Source: Mesorhizobium sp. WSM4313
Lineage (GTDB): Bacteria > Pseudomonadota > Alphaproteobacteria > Rhizobiales > Rhizobiaceae
Reading direction: 5' to 3'
NCBI RefSeq assembly: GCF_002294725.1
Contig: NZ_NSFT01000010.1
Coordinates: 150,472-214,471, forward strand
DNA: 64,000 bases
Below, piece by piece: positions 40,979 to 50,178 of the stretch. Numbering within the stretch: the first letter of the stretch is position 1; every line of letters begins with the position of its first letter. The position numbers and the translations under genes were made by a program. The notes under the pieces are model-generated. The model searched no databases, was not told the origin of the DNA, and saw only the letters and a list, made by a program, of their open reading frames with translations.

Positions 40979-42085
40979 GTGAAACGTGTATTGGTTACGG
41001 GAGGTTGCGGCTTCATCGGCCGCCACGTCGCCCAGGAACTCACCGACCATGGTTATCAGGTGCGCCTGCTCGATGCGCTTGTCGATCAGGTGCACGGCGC
41101 CGAAGCCATCAACCTCCCTGCGGGGGCCGAACTGATCAAGGGCGACGTGCGCGACCGCGACGCTGTCGCCGAAGCGGTTTCCGACGCCGATGCCGTGATC
41201 CATCTGGCGGCCGAGGTTGGCGTCGGCCAGTCCATGTACGAGATCGCCCGCTATGTCGGCGCGAACGATCTCGGCACCGCGGTGCTGCTGGAGACATTGA
41301 TCAAGCATCCGGTCGAGCGGATCATCGTGGCGTCTTCCATGAGCATCTATGGCGAAGGCCTCTATCAGACTCCGGACGGCGAGCGGATCGACAATGCGCG
41401 CCGAAAGCCTGCCGATATAAAGGAGGGCCGCTGGGATTTGGTATCGGCGACCGGCCAAGCACTGTCGCCTCTTCCGACGGACGAGGAGAAGCGGCCCGAT
41501 CTCGCCTCGATCTACGCGCTGACCAAATATGCGCAGGAACGCGCGGTGCTGATCTTCGGCCAGGCCTACGGCGTCGATGCCGTTGCACTGCGCCTGTTCA
41601 ACGTGTTCGGCGCCGGACAGGCGCTTTCCAATCCCTATACCGGGGTCCTCGCCAATTTCGCTTCGCGCCTCGCCAATGGCAAACAGCCGACGATCTTCGA
41701 GGACGGCGAGCAGAAGCGCGATTTCGTCCATGTGCGCGATGTCGCCACCGCGTTCCGCCTGGCGCTGGAGCAACGCCAGGCAGCCGGCCACGCCATTAAC
41801 ATCGGCAGCGGCCGAGCCTATTCGATCAGCGAGGTGGCCCGGCTGCTTGCCAAGGCCATGGGCGTTCCGAAGCGCCCCGCCGAAATTCTCGGCAAGGCGC
41901 GCTCCGGCGATATACGCAACTGCTTCGCCGACATTTCCAAGGCGCGCGAATTGCTCGGCTTTGAGCCGAAGCATCGACTGGAAGATTCGCTTGGCGAATT
42001 CGCGGCATGGGTTCGCAACAGCGTCGTTATCGACCGCGGCGCGGACATGCGGCGCGAGCTGGAAGAGCGGGGATTGGTCTCATGA
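40979..42085 (+). CDS. NAD-dependent epimerase/dehydratase (extended SDR)
   Basis: A GTG at 40979 (AAGGGAG upstream) starts a 368-residue extended SDR. It has GGCGFIGRH (residues 8-16), DVRDRDAV, HLAAEVGVGQSM, the catalytic Ser region VASSMSIYGE and YALTKYAQE (YxxxK). RDFVHVRDVA and NIGSGRAYS complete the sugar-nucleotide binding part. The insert-rich layout resembles dTDP-L-rhamnose 4-epimerases, but substrate is inferred only. It overlaps the next epimerase by 4 bases and is the first gene of operon 1. Confidence 0.87.
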   Translation: MKRVLVTGGCGFIGRHVAQELTDHGYQVRLLDALVDQVHGAEAINLPAGAELIKGDVRDRDAVAEAVSDADAVIHLAAEVGVGQSMYEIARYVGANDLGTAVLLETLIKHPVERIIVASSMSIYGEGLYQTPDGERIDNARRKPADIKEGRWDLVSATGQALSPLPTDEEKRPDLASIYALTKYAQERAVLIFGQAYGVDAVALRLFNVFGAGQALSNPYTGVLANFASRLANGKQPTIFEDGEQKRDFVHVRDVATAFRLALEQRQAAGHAINIGSGRAYSISEVARLLAKAMGVPKRPAEILGKARSGDIRNCFADISKARELLGFEPKHRLEDSLGEFAAWVRNSVVIDRGADMRRELEERGLVS

Positions 42086-43155
42086 CCCAGGGCCACCGGC
42101 ATCCGCGCAAGGCACCGATAGCCGTCATTGGCGGCAGCGGCTTCATCGGCTCCAACCTGGCCGACAGCCTGCTATCCGACGGCGAGGCCGTGCTGGTCGT
42201 CGACAATCTCAGCCGCCCGGGCGTCGAGCAGAATCTCGACTGGCTGGCGCAAAAGCACGGCGACCGGCTGAGCGCCAAAATCGTCGACATACGCGATGCC
42301 GGCGCACTGGCAGCGGCGCTGGCGCCGGCAAAGGCGATCTTTCACCTCGCCGCCCAGACCGCCGTGACGACCAGCCTGACCGATCCCGCGCAGGATTTCG
42401 ACATCAACCTCAAAGGCACGTTCAACGTGCTGGAGACCGCTCGCAGCACCGGCGCCCCGGTAGTCTTCGCCAGCACCAACAAGGTCTATGGCAGCCTACC
42501 CCAGATCGCGGTGCGGCAAGCCGATGATCACTACGAACCGCTCGACGAGAAGGTGCGTGCGAGCGGGGTCGATGAGAAGGTAGGCCTTGATTTCTGCACG
42601 CCCTATGGCTGCTCGAAGGGCGCGGCCGATCAGTATGTGCTCGACTATTCCAAATCCTACGGACTGCCGACAGCAGTGCTGCGCATGAGCTGCATCTACG
42701 GGCCGCGCCAGTTCGGCACAGAGGACCAGGGCTGGGTCGCGCATTTTCTTCTCAGCGTCTTGTCCGGCCGGCCGATTACCGTTTACGGCGACGGCAGGCA
42801 GGTGCGCGACATCCTGCATGTGTCCGATGCCGTAGCTGCCTATCGCGGCGTGTTGACCAGGATTGAGGCCCTCAAGGGCCAGGCGTTCAACCTGGGCGGC
42901 GGCCCGAGCAATGCGGTCAGCCTGCGCGTGCTGCTGGCGGAGATCGCCGATATGACGGGCAGCGACGTCGCGCTTCGCCACGACCGCGAGCGCGTTGGCG
43001 ACCAACCCTTCTTCGTCGCCGACACGCGCAAGCTGCAAGCAGCGATCGGCTGGCAGGCGCGTGTCCCATGGCGCGAAGGCGTCAGCGATCTCGCCAGCTG
43101 GCTGCTTCGGCATCGGCTCCAACCGCACCCCGAAGCCACGAGGTACGTCGCATGA
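42082..43155 (+). CDS. NAD-dependent epimerase/dehydratase, CDP-paratose 2-epimerase-like
   Basis: The 357-residue extended SDR starts with AVIGGSGFIGSN near residue 14. It has HLAAQTAVTTSL, FASTNKVYG and the active site YGCSKGAADQYV (YxxxK). CIYGPRQFGTEDQGW and VAHFLLSVLSGRPITVYGDG are characteristic of the CDP-paratose/tyvelose epimerase branch. It would interconvert a nucleotide sugar for the glycan. It overlaps the gene before (ATGA) and after by 4 bases. Confidence 0.87.
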   Translation: MTQGHRHPRKAPIAVIGGSGFIGSNLADSLLSDGEAVLVVDNLSRPGVEQNLDWLAQKHGDRLSAKIVDIRDAGALAAALAPAKAIFHLAAQTAVTTSLTDPAQDFDINLKGTFNVLETARSTGAPVVFASTNKVYGSLPQIAVRQADDHYEPLDEKVRASGVDEKVGLDFCTPYGCSKGAADQYVLDYSKSYGLPTAVLRMSCIYGPRQFGTEDQGWVAHFLLSVLSGRPITVYGDGRQVRDILHVSDAVAAYRGVLTRIEALKGQAFNLGGGPSNAVSLRVLLAEIADMTGSDVALRHDRERVGDQPFFVADTRKLQAAIGWQARVPWREGVSDLASWLLRHRLQPHPEATRYVA

Positions 43156-44444
43156 AGGTAGCGCTGGTCAATCCTCATTGGACATACGAGCACAGCATCT
43201 ATTTCGGCTGCCGCCAGCCGCATCTGCCGCTGGAGCTCGGCTACTCGAAGGCGATGCTGGAAGCCGAAGGGCACGACGTGCTGATGCTGGACGGCTTGCT
43301 GCAAGGACTGGACAACGCCGCCCTTGCGAAAAGCGTTGCGGCTTTCGCACCGGACATGACCGTCGTGACAACCGCGCCGACCTATCTGTTCTGGCGCTGC
43401 GCGCCGCCCGAGCTGCGCGTGCCGGCAGAATTCCTCAATCATCTCGCCGGGCGCGGCGGACGCACGGTGGCGGTCGGACCGCATGGCTCGGCGACGCCGG
43501 CGCCGACCCTGCGCAAGCTCGGCGTCGATGTCGTCGTGCGCGGTGAATGCGAGGAGGTCGTGACGGAGCTTGCACAGCATAGCGACTGGAGCAAGGTTGC
43601 GCATACGGCCCGGCTCCAGGACGACTTTCCAGTGTGCAATGGCGGGGTCCATGCCAGCCCGTTCGTCGATCATCCTGCGCTCGCTTGGCCATCCGACTGG
43701 ATCGCCGCGCATGGCCACCACCACCACAGGTTCGATGCCCACCAGAAGGGCGCCGGCGCCGAGGTGGAAGCGTCGCGCGGCTGCCCCTATAATTGCAGCT
43801 TCTGCGCCAAGATCGATTTCCGCGATGCGTATCGGCGCAGGAAGCACGATGCCGTCATGGCCGAGATCGACGGTTTGATCGCTCAAGGGGTCGGCTACAT
43901 CTATTTCATCGATGAAATCTTCCTGCCGCAGAAGGCGTTGCTGGAAGCGCTGGTCGACCGCGATATCCAGTTCGGTGTCCAGACCCGCATCGACCTGTGG
44001 AAGCCGGACCTGCTCAAGCTGCTCGGCGAGGCCGGCTGCGTCTCGATCGAAGCCGGCCTTGAAAGCCTGACCGTAGAGGGCCGTGCGATGCTCGCCAAGC
44101 GATGCCGGCTCGACACGGAGGATCTGGCCGCGCTTTTGGTCGATGCCCGTCGCCACGTGCCTTTCGTTCAGGCCAATCTGATCGGCGTGGTCGAGGACGA
44201 CCCGGCGCTGGTGGACCATTGGCGCAAGCACCTCATCGATCACGGCGTTTGGGCGAACGAGCCCGTGCCGCTCTATCCCTATCCGAGCTCGCCCAGCTAC
44301 CGCGAACTCTGGGGCGAGCCCGACGATATTGCCTGGGAGCGAGCGCATGAGCACTACCTCGCCTCCTTCCGATCCTTCAGCGACATCCAGGACCAGCGTC
44401 CGCATGCGCTGGCTGAGTTGGAGTCCTCATGCTGCAATCACTGA
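43152..44444 (+). CDS. B12-binding domain radical SAM protein
   Basis: The 430-residue protein has an N-terminal cobalamin-binding-like Rossmann half (residues 1-145: HLPLELGYSKAMLEAEGHDV; VAVGPHGSATP). A radical SAM half follows with the cluster motif CPYNCSFC (C211, C215, C218) and YIYFIDEIFLP. A histidine-rich run HGHHHHRF (about 188-194) precedes the cluster. Such enzymes methylate or rearrange unactivated carbons. I recall TIGRFAM describing a 'rhizo-twelve' radical SAM family in this context; not verified. It sits between epimerase and glycosyltransferase genes, overlapping both. Confidence 0.87.
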   Translation: MKVALVNPHWTYEHSIYFGCRQPHLPLELGYSKAMLEAEGHDVLMLDGLLQGLDNAALAKSVAAFAPDMTVVTTAPTYLFWRCAPPELRVPAEFLNHLAGRGGRTVAVGPHGSATPAPTLRKLGVDVVVRGECEEVVTELAQHSDWSKVAHTARLQDDFPVCNGGVHASPFVDHPALAWPSDWIAAHGHHHHRFDAHQKGAGAEVEASRGCPYNCSFCAKIDFRDAYRRRKHDAVMAEIDGLIAQGVGYIYFIDEIFLPQKALLEALVDRDIQFGVQTRIDLWKPDLLKLLGEAGCVSIEAGLESLTVEGRAMLAKRCRLDTEDLAALLVDARRHVPFVQANLIGVVEDDPALVDHWRKHLIDHGVWANEPVPLYPYPSSPSYRELWGEPDDIAWERAHEHYLASFRSFSDIQDQRPHALAELESSCCNH

Positions 44445-45529
44445 CCCATCGTCCGCGGCGCATTCTGATGACGACCGACGCCGTCGGCGGAGTCTGGCGC
44501 TATTCGCTCGATCTGGCGCGAGAGCTGGCGGCCAGCGGCGACAGCATTGTGCTTGCCGGGCTGGGACCCGAGCCTTCCCCCGAACAGGCCCGGGAGGCGC
44601 GGTCCTTCGCCACGCTGGTTTGGCTGAAATGCCCGCCGGATTGGATGACGCGCGACACGAAAGATCTCGACCGGTTGCCCAGCGAATTGCAGGAGCTTGC
44701 GTCGGACTATGCAATCAATCTCATACACCTCAATGCGCCGGCGCAGGCAGCCGGTCTCGAACTGACTTGTCCGATCGTCGCGGTATCGCATTCCTGCGTG
44801 GTCACATGGCTGCATGCAGTGCGGGCGCAAGCGCCCGAGGGCGATTGGGCTTGGCAACGAGAGCGCAACCGGGCCGGATTCGACCGCGCCGAAGCCATTG
44901 TCGCACCGAGCCGAAGCCATGCCGCCATGCTCGGAGCCTGCTACGGCCCGATCGCGGGCTTGAGCGTCGTCCACAATGGCGCGCTCCCCGGGCCGGCAGG
45001 CGCGCATCGCGAGTCCTTCGTTCTCGCTGCCGCCCGCTGGTGGGATGAGGGTAAAAACGGGTTGGCGCTCGATGCCGCGGCTGCCTTGTGCGGCCCTCCC
45101 GTTTTCGCCGCAGGCGAAACGGAAGGCCCGGACGGACAGCGCCTGTTCTTCGACAATTGCATCTCGCTCGGCTCGATCAGCCATTCAGAGGTTCGGCAAT
45201 TGATGGCGCGGGCCAGCATGTTTGTCTCGCCGTCCATCTACGAGCCTTTCGGGCTGGCCGCTCTGGAGGCAGCCTCTGCGGGCACTCCCCTGGTGCTGGC
45301 GGACATCGCGACCTACCGCGAGATCTGGGACGGAGCAGCGACGTTCTTCGACGCGCGCGATCCCCACGCGCTTGCCGGCTGCATCGCCAGGCTCTCGCAT
45401 GACGAAAGCTTGCGGCGCCATTTCGGTCAGCGCGCCGCCCGAAGGGCGCGCAAATTCTCGCTCAGCGCCCAGACGACGCGGATGCGAGAGGTCTACGATC
45501 GGGCGGCGACGGCCATGGCAGGGCTTTGA
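44429..45529 (+). CDS. GT4-type glycosyltransferase
   Basis: This 366-residue protein has the GT-B fold: an N-terminal half with MTTDAVGGVWRYSLDLAREL, and a C-terminal donor-binding half with SISHSEVRQLMARASMFVSP and SIYEPFGLAALEAASAGTP, the EPFGLxxLEAxAxG signature of GT4. It probably transfers a sugar from a nucleotide donor. It overlaps the radical SAM gene by 16 bases, with its own start inside that gene's end. Acceptor and donor are unknown. Confidence 0.87.
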   Translation: MLQSLTHRPRRILMTTDAVGGVWRYSLDLARELAASGDSIVLAGLGPEPSPEQAREARSFATLVWLKCPPDWMTRDTKDLDRLPSELQELASDYAINLIHLNAPAQAAGLELTCPIVAVSHSCVVTWLHAVRAQAPEGDWAWQRERNRAGFDRAEAIVAPSRSHAAMLGACYGPIAGLSVVHNGALPGPAGAHRESFVLAAARWWDEGKNGLALDAAAALCGPPVFAAGETEGPDGQRLFFDNCISLGSISHSEVRQLMARASMFVSPSIYEPFGLAALEAASAGTPLVLADIATYREIWDGAATFFDARDPHALAGCIARLSHDESLRRHFGQRAARRARKFSLSAQTTRMREVYDRAATAMAGL

Positions 45530-45531
45530 CC

Positions 45532-46659
45532 ATGCGCTTCCTGTTTTACACCCACTCCGCCGTTTCCGACTGGAATCACGGCAACGCGCATTTCCAGCGC
45601 GGCATCATGCGCGAGCTCGTCGCGCGCGGACATGAGGCGGTCGCGCTGGAACCCGCCGACGGCTGGAGCCGATCGAATCTGCTCGCCGAGCAAGGCCCTT
45701 TCGCTGTCGAGCGTTTCCGCAAGGATTTCCCGGAGCTGATGGCGCTGACCTATGGCCCTGGCTTCGCCCATGAAGCCTGGCTCGCCGGCGCGGATGTCGT
45801 GATCGTTCACGAATGGACGGACAAGGATCTTGTCGCGCGCATCGGACAGGCGCGAGCCTATGGCAATTTCACGCTCCTGTTCCACGACACCCATCACCGG
45901 GCCGTATCGGCGACGCAGGCGATAGCGGCACTTCAGCTCGAGCATTATGACGGAGTGCTGGTCTTCGGCGAGGTGCTGCGCGAGAGCTATCTTCGCGCCG
46001 GCTGGGGCAAGCGGGTCTTCACCTGGCATGAGGCGGCGGACGACCGGCTGTTCAAGCCGTGCCCGGATGTCGAGCCCGTCTCCGACCTCGTCTGGATCGG
46101 CAATTGGGGCGACGACGAACGCAGCGCCGAGATCGCCGAGTTCCTGATCGAGCCGGCGAGCGCTCTCGCGCTGTCGGGAACCGTGCACGGCGTGCGCTAT
46201 CCGACTGACGCCCGAGCCGCGCTTGCCGAGGCAGGGCTGCGCTATGATGGCTGGATTGCCAATGCCGACGTGCCGAAGAGCTTCGCCAGGCATCGCGTCA
46301 CCATGCACATCCCCCGCCGACCTTATCGGGAGAGCCTGCCCGGCATTCCGACCATACGCATGTTCGAGGCGATGGCCTGCGGCATTCCGCTGGTCTCGGC
46401 GCCATGGTCGGATGTCGAAGGACTGTTCCGTGCCGGCACGGATTTCCTGTTCGCCCGGAACGGCGCCGAGATGCGGGATCACCTTCGCGACGTGCTGAAC
46501 GACAGCCAGCGTGCGGAGGCGCTGGCTGCGTCCGGCCGGGAAACCATCCTTGCGCGCCACACATGCCGGCACCGCGTCGACGAGTTGTTCGACATCCTCG
46601 CCGCATGCGGCAATCGCGAGGTCGCTGAAATTAAACCTGCAAGGGAGGCCGTTGCATGA
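45532..46659 (+). CDS. CgeB-like glycosyltransferase
   Basis: The 375-residue protein (ATG at 45532, just after the previous stop) begins MRFLFYTHSAVSDWNHGNAH and has a GT-B fold with DLVWIGNWGDDER and SLPGIPTIRMFEAMACGIPL. The FEAMACGIPLVSAPWSD pattern is typical of spore-maturation CgeB-type glycosyltransferases. It is the first of three adjacent CgeB-like genes. It overlaps the next gene by 4 bases. Confidence 0.83.
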   Translation: MRFLFYTHSAVSDWNHGNAHFQRGIMRELVARGHEAVALEPADGWSRSNLLAEQGPFAVERFRKDFPELMALTYGPGFAHEAWLAGADVVIVHEWTDKDLVARIGQARAYGNFTLLFHDTHHRAVSATQAIAALQLEHYDGVLVFGEVLRESYLRAGWGKRVFTWHEAADDRLFKPCPDVEPVSDLVWIGNWGDDERSAEIAEFLIEPASALALSGTVHGVRYPTDARAALAEAGLRYDGWIANADVPKSFARHRVTMHIPRRPYRESLPGIPTIRMFEAMACGIPLVSAPWSDVEGLFRAGTDFLFARNGAEMRDHLRDVLNDSQRAEALAASGRETILARHTCRHRVDELFDILAACGNREVAEIKPAREAVA

Positions 46660-47750
46660 AGATCGCCTTTTACGGATCGAGCCTTCTGTCGTCCTACTGG
46701 AACGGCGCGGCCACCTATTATCGGGGCTTGCTCAAGGCGTTGTCGAAGCGCGGCTATGACATCGTCTTCTATGAACCCGATGTCTACGATCGCCAGAAGC
46801 ATCGCGATATCGAGGCGCCGGACTGGTGCAGCGTCGTCGTCTATGAGCCGACAGCGCATGCGCTGATGCAGGTCGCCTCGCGCGCCGCGCAGGCAGACGT
46901 CGTGGTCAAGGCAAGCGGCGTCGGCTTCGAGGACGAGGCGCTGCTGCATGCGGTTCTCGACAACGCTCGCCCGGATGCGCTGACCGTGTTCTGGGACGTC
47001 GATGCGCCGGCGACCCTAAGCGAGCTGCGCAATCATGCCGAACACCCGCTGCATGAGGCGTTGAAGAGGATCGGCCTTGTGCTGACCTATGGCGGCGGCG
47101 ATCCTGTGGTTTGGGACTATCGCGCGCTCGGCGCCGCGGAATGCGTGCCGATCTACAACGCGCTCGATCCTGAGACACATCATCCGGTCGCCGCGAATCC
47201 GCGCTTTGCCTGCGACCTGGCTTTCCTCGGCAATCGGCTGCCCGACCGCGAGGCGCGCGTCGACGCCTTCTTCCTCGATCCGGCCCGTGTGCTTGGCAGC
47301 CAACGCTTCCTGCTCGGCGGATCCGGCTGGGGCGACAAGCCCTTGCCGGCGAACGTTTCGTGGCTCGGCCATGTCGGTACGCGCGATCACAACGCTTTCA
47401 ACGTGACGCCGAAGGCGGTGCTCAACATCAGCCGCGACAGCATGGCGGCCAACGGGTTTTCGCCCGCCACACGTGTCTTCGAAGCGGCGGGCGCGGGCGC
47501 ATGCCTAATCACCGACGCTTGGCTCGGCGTCGAGTTGTTCCTAACCCCAGGCAAAGAGATCCTGGTCGCGCGGGACGGTGCCGACGTCGCCGAGATCCTG
47601 CGCACGCTGACCCCGAAACAGGCGAAGGCGATCGGCGCCGCAGCGCTGCGGCGCGTTCTGGCCGAGCATACCTACACGCTAAGAGCCCGGCTGGTGGACG
47701 ACATCTTCAAGGCGCATTTCGAGCGCCGGGCAATGGAGGCCGCGGAATGA
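46656..47750 (+). CDS. CgeB-like glycosyltransferase
   Basis: This 364-residue protein begins MKIAFYGSSLLSSYWNGAAT and reads YYRGLLKALSKRGYDIVFYE. It has FWDVDAPATL in the middle, LAFLGNRLPDREARVDAFF as a central motif, and ATRVFEAAGAGACLITDAWLG in the donor site. It resembles its neighbours at 45532 and 47747 and is likely derived by duplication. It overlaps the next gene by 4 bases. Confidence 0.83.
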   Translation: MKIAFYGSSLLSSYWNGAATYYRGLLKALSKRGYDIVFYEPDVYDRQKHRDIEAPDWCSVVVYEPTAHALMQVASRAAQADVVVKASGVGFEDEALLHAVLDNARPDALTVFWDVDAPATLSELRNHAEHPLHEALKRIGLVLTYGGGDPVVWDYRALGAAECVPIYNALDPETHHPVAANPRFACDLAFLGNRLPDREARVDAFFLDPARVLGSQRFLLGGSGWGDKPLPANVSWLGHVGTRDHNAFNVTPKAVLNISRDSMAANGFSPATRVFEAAGAGACLITDAWLGVELFLTPGKEILVARDGADVAEILRTLTPKQAKAIGAAALRRVLAEHTYTLRARLVDDIFKAHFERRAMEAAE

Positions 47751-48856
47751 CGAAACCGCTCGACATCGTTTTCCTCGGACTTTCGTTATCCTCATCCTGG
47801 GGCAACGGCCACGCGACGACTTTCCGGGGACTGCTGCGCGCGCTCAACGAGCTCGGCGATCGCGTCACCTTCCTCGAACGCGACGTGCCCTGGTATGCGC
47901 ATCACCGGGACCTGCGCGATCCCGATTTCTGCGACTTGCGCTACTACCAGACAGTCTCCGAGCTGCCCCGCAATCACCGGCAGGAGCTGCAGCGGGCCGA
48001 CGCGGTGGTGATAGGCTCCTTCGTGCCGGAAGGCAGGGCCATCATCGACGACCTCGCTTCGCTGTGCACTGGACAGTTCTGCTTTTACGACATCGACACG
48101 CCGGTGACGCTGGCGCGGGTTGCCGAGGACGATTGCGATTACCTTGCCCGCAGGCAGATCCCCTATTTCGACGTCTACTTCTCCTTCACCGGCGGACCGA
48201 CGTTGCAGCGCCTCAGATCGGAGTTCGGCGCCCGCCGAACGGAGCCGCTCTACTGCTCGGTCGATCCAAAGCGACACCATCGCACCAGAGACGCGATCGA
48301 ATGGGATCTCGGCTATCTTGGAACATACAGCGCCGACCGGCAGCTCGCCCTCGAAACGCTGCTGCTGGAGCCGGCGCGGCGCCTGCCGGAGCGCCGCTTC
48401 GTCGTCGCCGGCTCGCAATATCCGTCCGATATCGCCTGGCCGGACAATGTCGAGCGGATCGAGCACCTGCCGCCCGCCGAACATGCCGCCTTCTACAGCC
48501 GCCAGCGTTACACGCTGAACCTTACGCGCGCGTCGATGATCGCGGCCGGATGGTCGCCCAGCGTGCGGCTCTTCGAGGCCGCTGCCTGCGGCACACCGAT
48601 CATCAGCGACCGCTGGCCCGGTCTCGATAGCTTCTTCCCGGAATCGACGATCGAGACCGCAGCCAGTGCCGGCGACGTGCAGGAAATCCTCACAGCCAAA
48701 TCGGAGCGGGCCAGACTCGATATGGCCCGTTCGGCACGCGAGGCGGTGCTTGCAAGCCACACCGGCGGCGCTCGGGCGCGTGAATTCGTTCAGGCTTTGA
48801 CCCAGTCTGTCCATGCGCGCGCGGCGATCGATCTGAACGTGGAAAGTGCAGCATGA
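47747..48856 (+). CDS. CgeB-like glycosyltransferase (close to 53792)
   Basis: This 369-residue protein shares with the gene at 53792 the strings SSWGNGHAT, DTPVTLAR, YLGTY..DRQ, HLPPA.H.AF and the donor-site run FEAAACGTPIISDRWPGLDS. Such similarity across operons suggests duplication and separate roles for two sugars. The start ATG overlaps the previous stop. Donor and acceptor unknown. Confidence 0.83.
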   Translation: MTKPLDIVFLGLSLSSSWGNGHATTFRGLLRALNELGDRVTFLERDVPWYAHHRDLRDPDFCDLRYYQTVSELPRNHRQELQRADAVVIGSFVPEGRAIIDDLASLCTGQFCFYDIDTPVTLARVAEDDCDYLARRQIPYFDVYFSFTGGPTLQRLRSEFGARRTEPLYCSVDPKRHHRTRDAIEWDLGYLGTYSADRQLALETLLLEPARRLPERRFVVAGSQYPSDIAWPDNVERIEHLPPAEHAAFYSRQRYTLNLTRASMIAAGWSPSVRLFEAAACGTPIISDRWPGLDSFFPESTIETAASAGDVQEILTAKSERARLDMARSAREAVLASHTGGARAREFVQALTQSVHARAAIDLNVESAA

Positions 48857-49914
48857 ATAGCAGACAGGAGACTTTGCAGATGCGGCGATCAAGAAGGGTT
48901 CAGCAGACACAGACGGCGCTTGTCGCCGGCGGTGCCGGTTTCCTCGGTTCGCATTTATGCGAGGCCTTGCTTCACGAAGGGTATCGCGTCATATGCGTCG
49001 ACAACTTTCTTACCGGCCGAATGGAGAATGTCAGCTCGCTGATCGGCCAAGCCCGGTTCCGGCTGATCGAGCAGGACGTTTGCGTCCCGCTGGAACTCGG
49101 CGAGACTGTCGACCGCGTTTTCAACCTGGCCTGCGCGGCATCGCCGCCCCGCTACCAGGCCGATCCGGTCCACACCACGCGCACCTGTGTGATCGGAACG
49201 CTCAATCTGCTCGAGCTCGCCGCAAGCAACGGCGCCCGCTTCGTGCAGGCGTCGACCAGCGAAGTCTACGGCGATCCGGAACAGCACCCACAGCGCGAGG
49301 ACTATGTCGGCCACGTCAACTGCACAGGGCCGCGCGCCTGTTATGATGAAGGCAAGCGCACCGCGGAGACGCTCTGCTTCGATTATCTGCGGGCCGAGAT
49401 GGCCGATATTCGCATCGCCCGCATCTTCAACACCTATGGTCCCAGAATGGACCCGGCCGACGGCCGCATCGTGTCCAACCTGATCATGCAAGCGATCGAG
49501 AAACGACCGCTGACGATATTCGGCGACGGCCGGCAAACCCGGTCATTCTGCTATGTCAGCGACATGATCGAAGGATTGCGACGCCTTATGGATGTCGATC
49601 CCAATCCGCGACAGCCGGTCAATCTGGGCAATCCCGGCGAGTTTTCGATCCTCGAACTGGCAAGGCTGGTTCGGGAACTGACCGGCACCAAATCGCCCGT
49701 GAAATTCCTGCCCTTGCCGCAGGACGACCCGCGCCGCCGGCGGCCCGACATAGGCCGCGCAAGGGCGCTTCTCGGCTGGTCGCCCAAGGTGCCTCTCAGG
49801 CAAGGCCTGCTGCAAACCATCGCCTTTTTCTCGAGCCTCGACGACCTCGCGATGGAGCCCATCGCTCCGGTCAACAGGACTGAGGCCGGAAAAGTTCGGA
49901 ACCTTCAGCTCTGA
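48853..49914 (+). CDS. NAD-dependent epimerase/dehydratase, UDP-glucuronate decarboxylase-like
   Basis: This 353-residue extended SDR has VAGGAGFLGSHL near residue 20, CVDNFLTG, NLACAASPPRYQADPV, ASTSEVYGDP, YDEGKRTAE (YxxxK) and RIFNTYGPRMDPADGR. ACAASPPxYQxDPV and DPADGR are diagnostic for UDP-glucuronic acid decarboxylase, which makes UDP-xylose. A UDP-xylose donor would fit a xylose-containing product. It is the last gene of operon 1. Confidence 0.85.
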   Translation: MNSRQETLQMRRSRRVQQTQTALVAGGAGFLGSHLCEALLHEGYRVICVDNFLTGRMENVSSLIGQARFRLIEQDVCVPLELGETVDRVFNLACAASPPRYQADPVHTTRTCVIGTLNLLELAASNGARFVQASTSEVYGDPEQHPQREDYVGHVNCTGPRACYDEGKRTAETLCFDYLRAEMADIRIARIFNTYGPRMDPADGRIVSNLIMQAIEKRPLTIFGDGRQTRSFCYVSDMIEGLRRLMDVDPNPRQPVNLGNPGEFSILELARLVRELTGTKSPVKFLPLPQDDPRRRRPDIGRARALLGWSPKVPLRQGLLQTIAFFSSLDDLAMEPIAPVNRTEAGKVRNLQL

Positions 49915-49938
49915 GGCGGTGGCTTCTTTCGCCGTAGC

Positions 49939-49963
49939 GGAACAACCGACCGGGATTGCGGTT
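49939..49963 (+). promoter_or_regulatory. EcfG-type promoter for 61-aa protein
   Basis: GGAAC (49939-49943), 17 bases, GTT (49961-49963), 29 bases before the GTG at 49993. Confidence 0.65.
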
Positions 49964-49992
49964 GGACATGACAACCGTCATGGAGAAGAACT

Positions 49993-50178
49993 GTGCAGCC
50001 GAAGCGACCAATCAAGGACATCGACCAGATGGCGGCCGCCGAAACCGCCGCGTTCCTGCGGCGAGCCTCCATCACCTATCTCGAATGTTGCGTCAGCCTC
50101 ATGATGACACATCTGCAGCGCGAGGAAGTGGCCACAATTCTGGAGCAGGAAGCGGACATGCTGCGCAGGCTGGACTGA
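49993..50178 (+). CDS. Small hypothetical protein (61 aa)
   Basis: A GTG at 49993 (GGAGAA upstream) starts a helical, soluble protein (AAETAAFLRRASITYLECCV; LQREEVATILEQEADMLRRL). The stop is adjacent to the convergent end of the PRTase-like gene. Its own EcfG-type promoter supports it being real. It has two adjacent cysteines. Function unknown. Confidence 0.62.
   Translation: MQPKRPIKDIDQMAAAETAAFLRRASITYLECCVSLMMTHLQREEVATILEQEADMLRRLD

Noticed and set aside
42840..44405. 521-codon minus frame opposite the epimerase and radical SAM genes
   Set aside because: Shadow of real genes with strong motifs on the other strand; no ribosome site and no recognisable domain.
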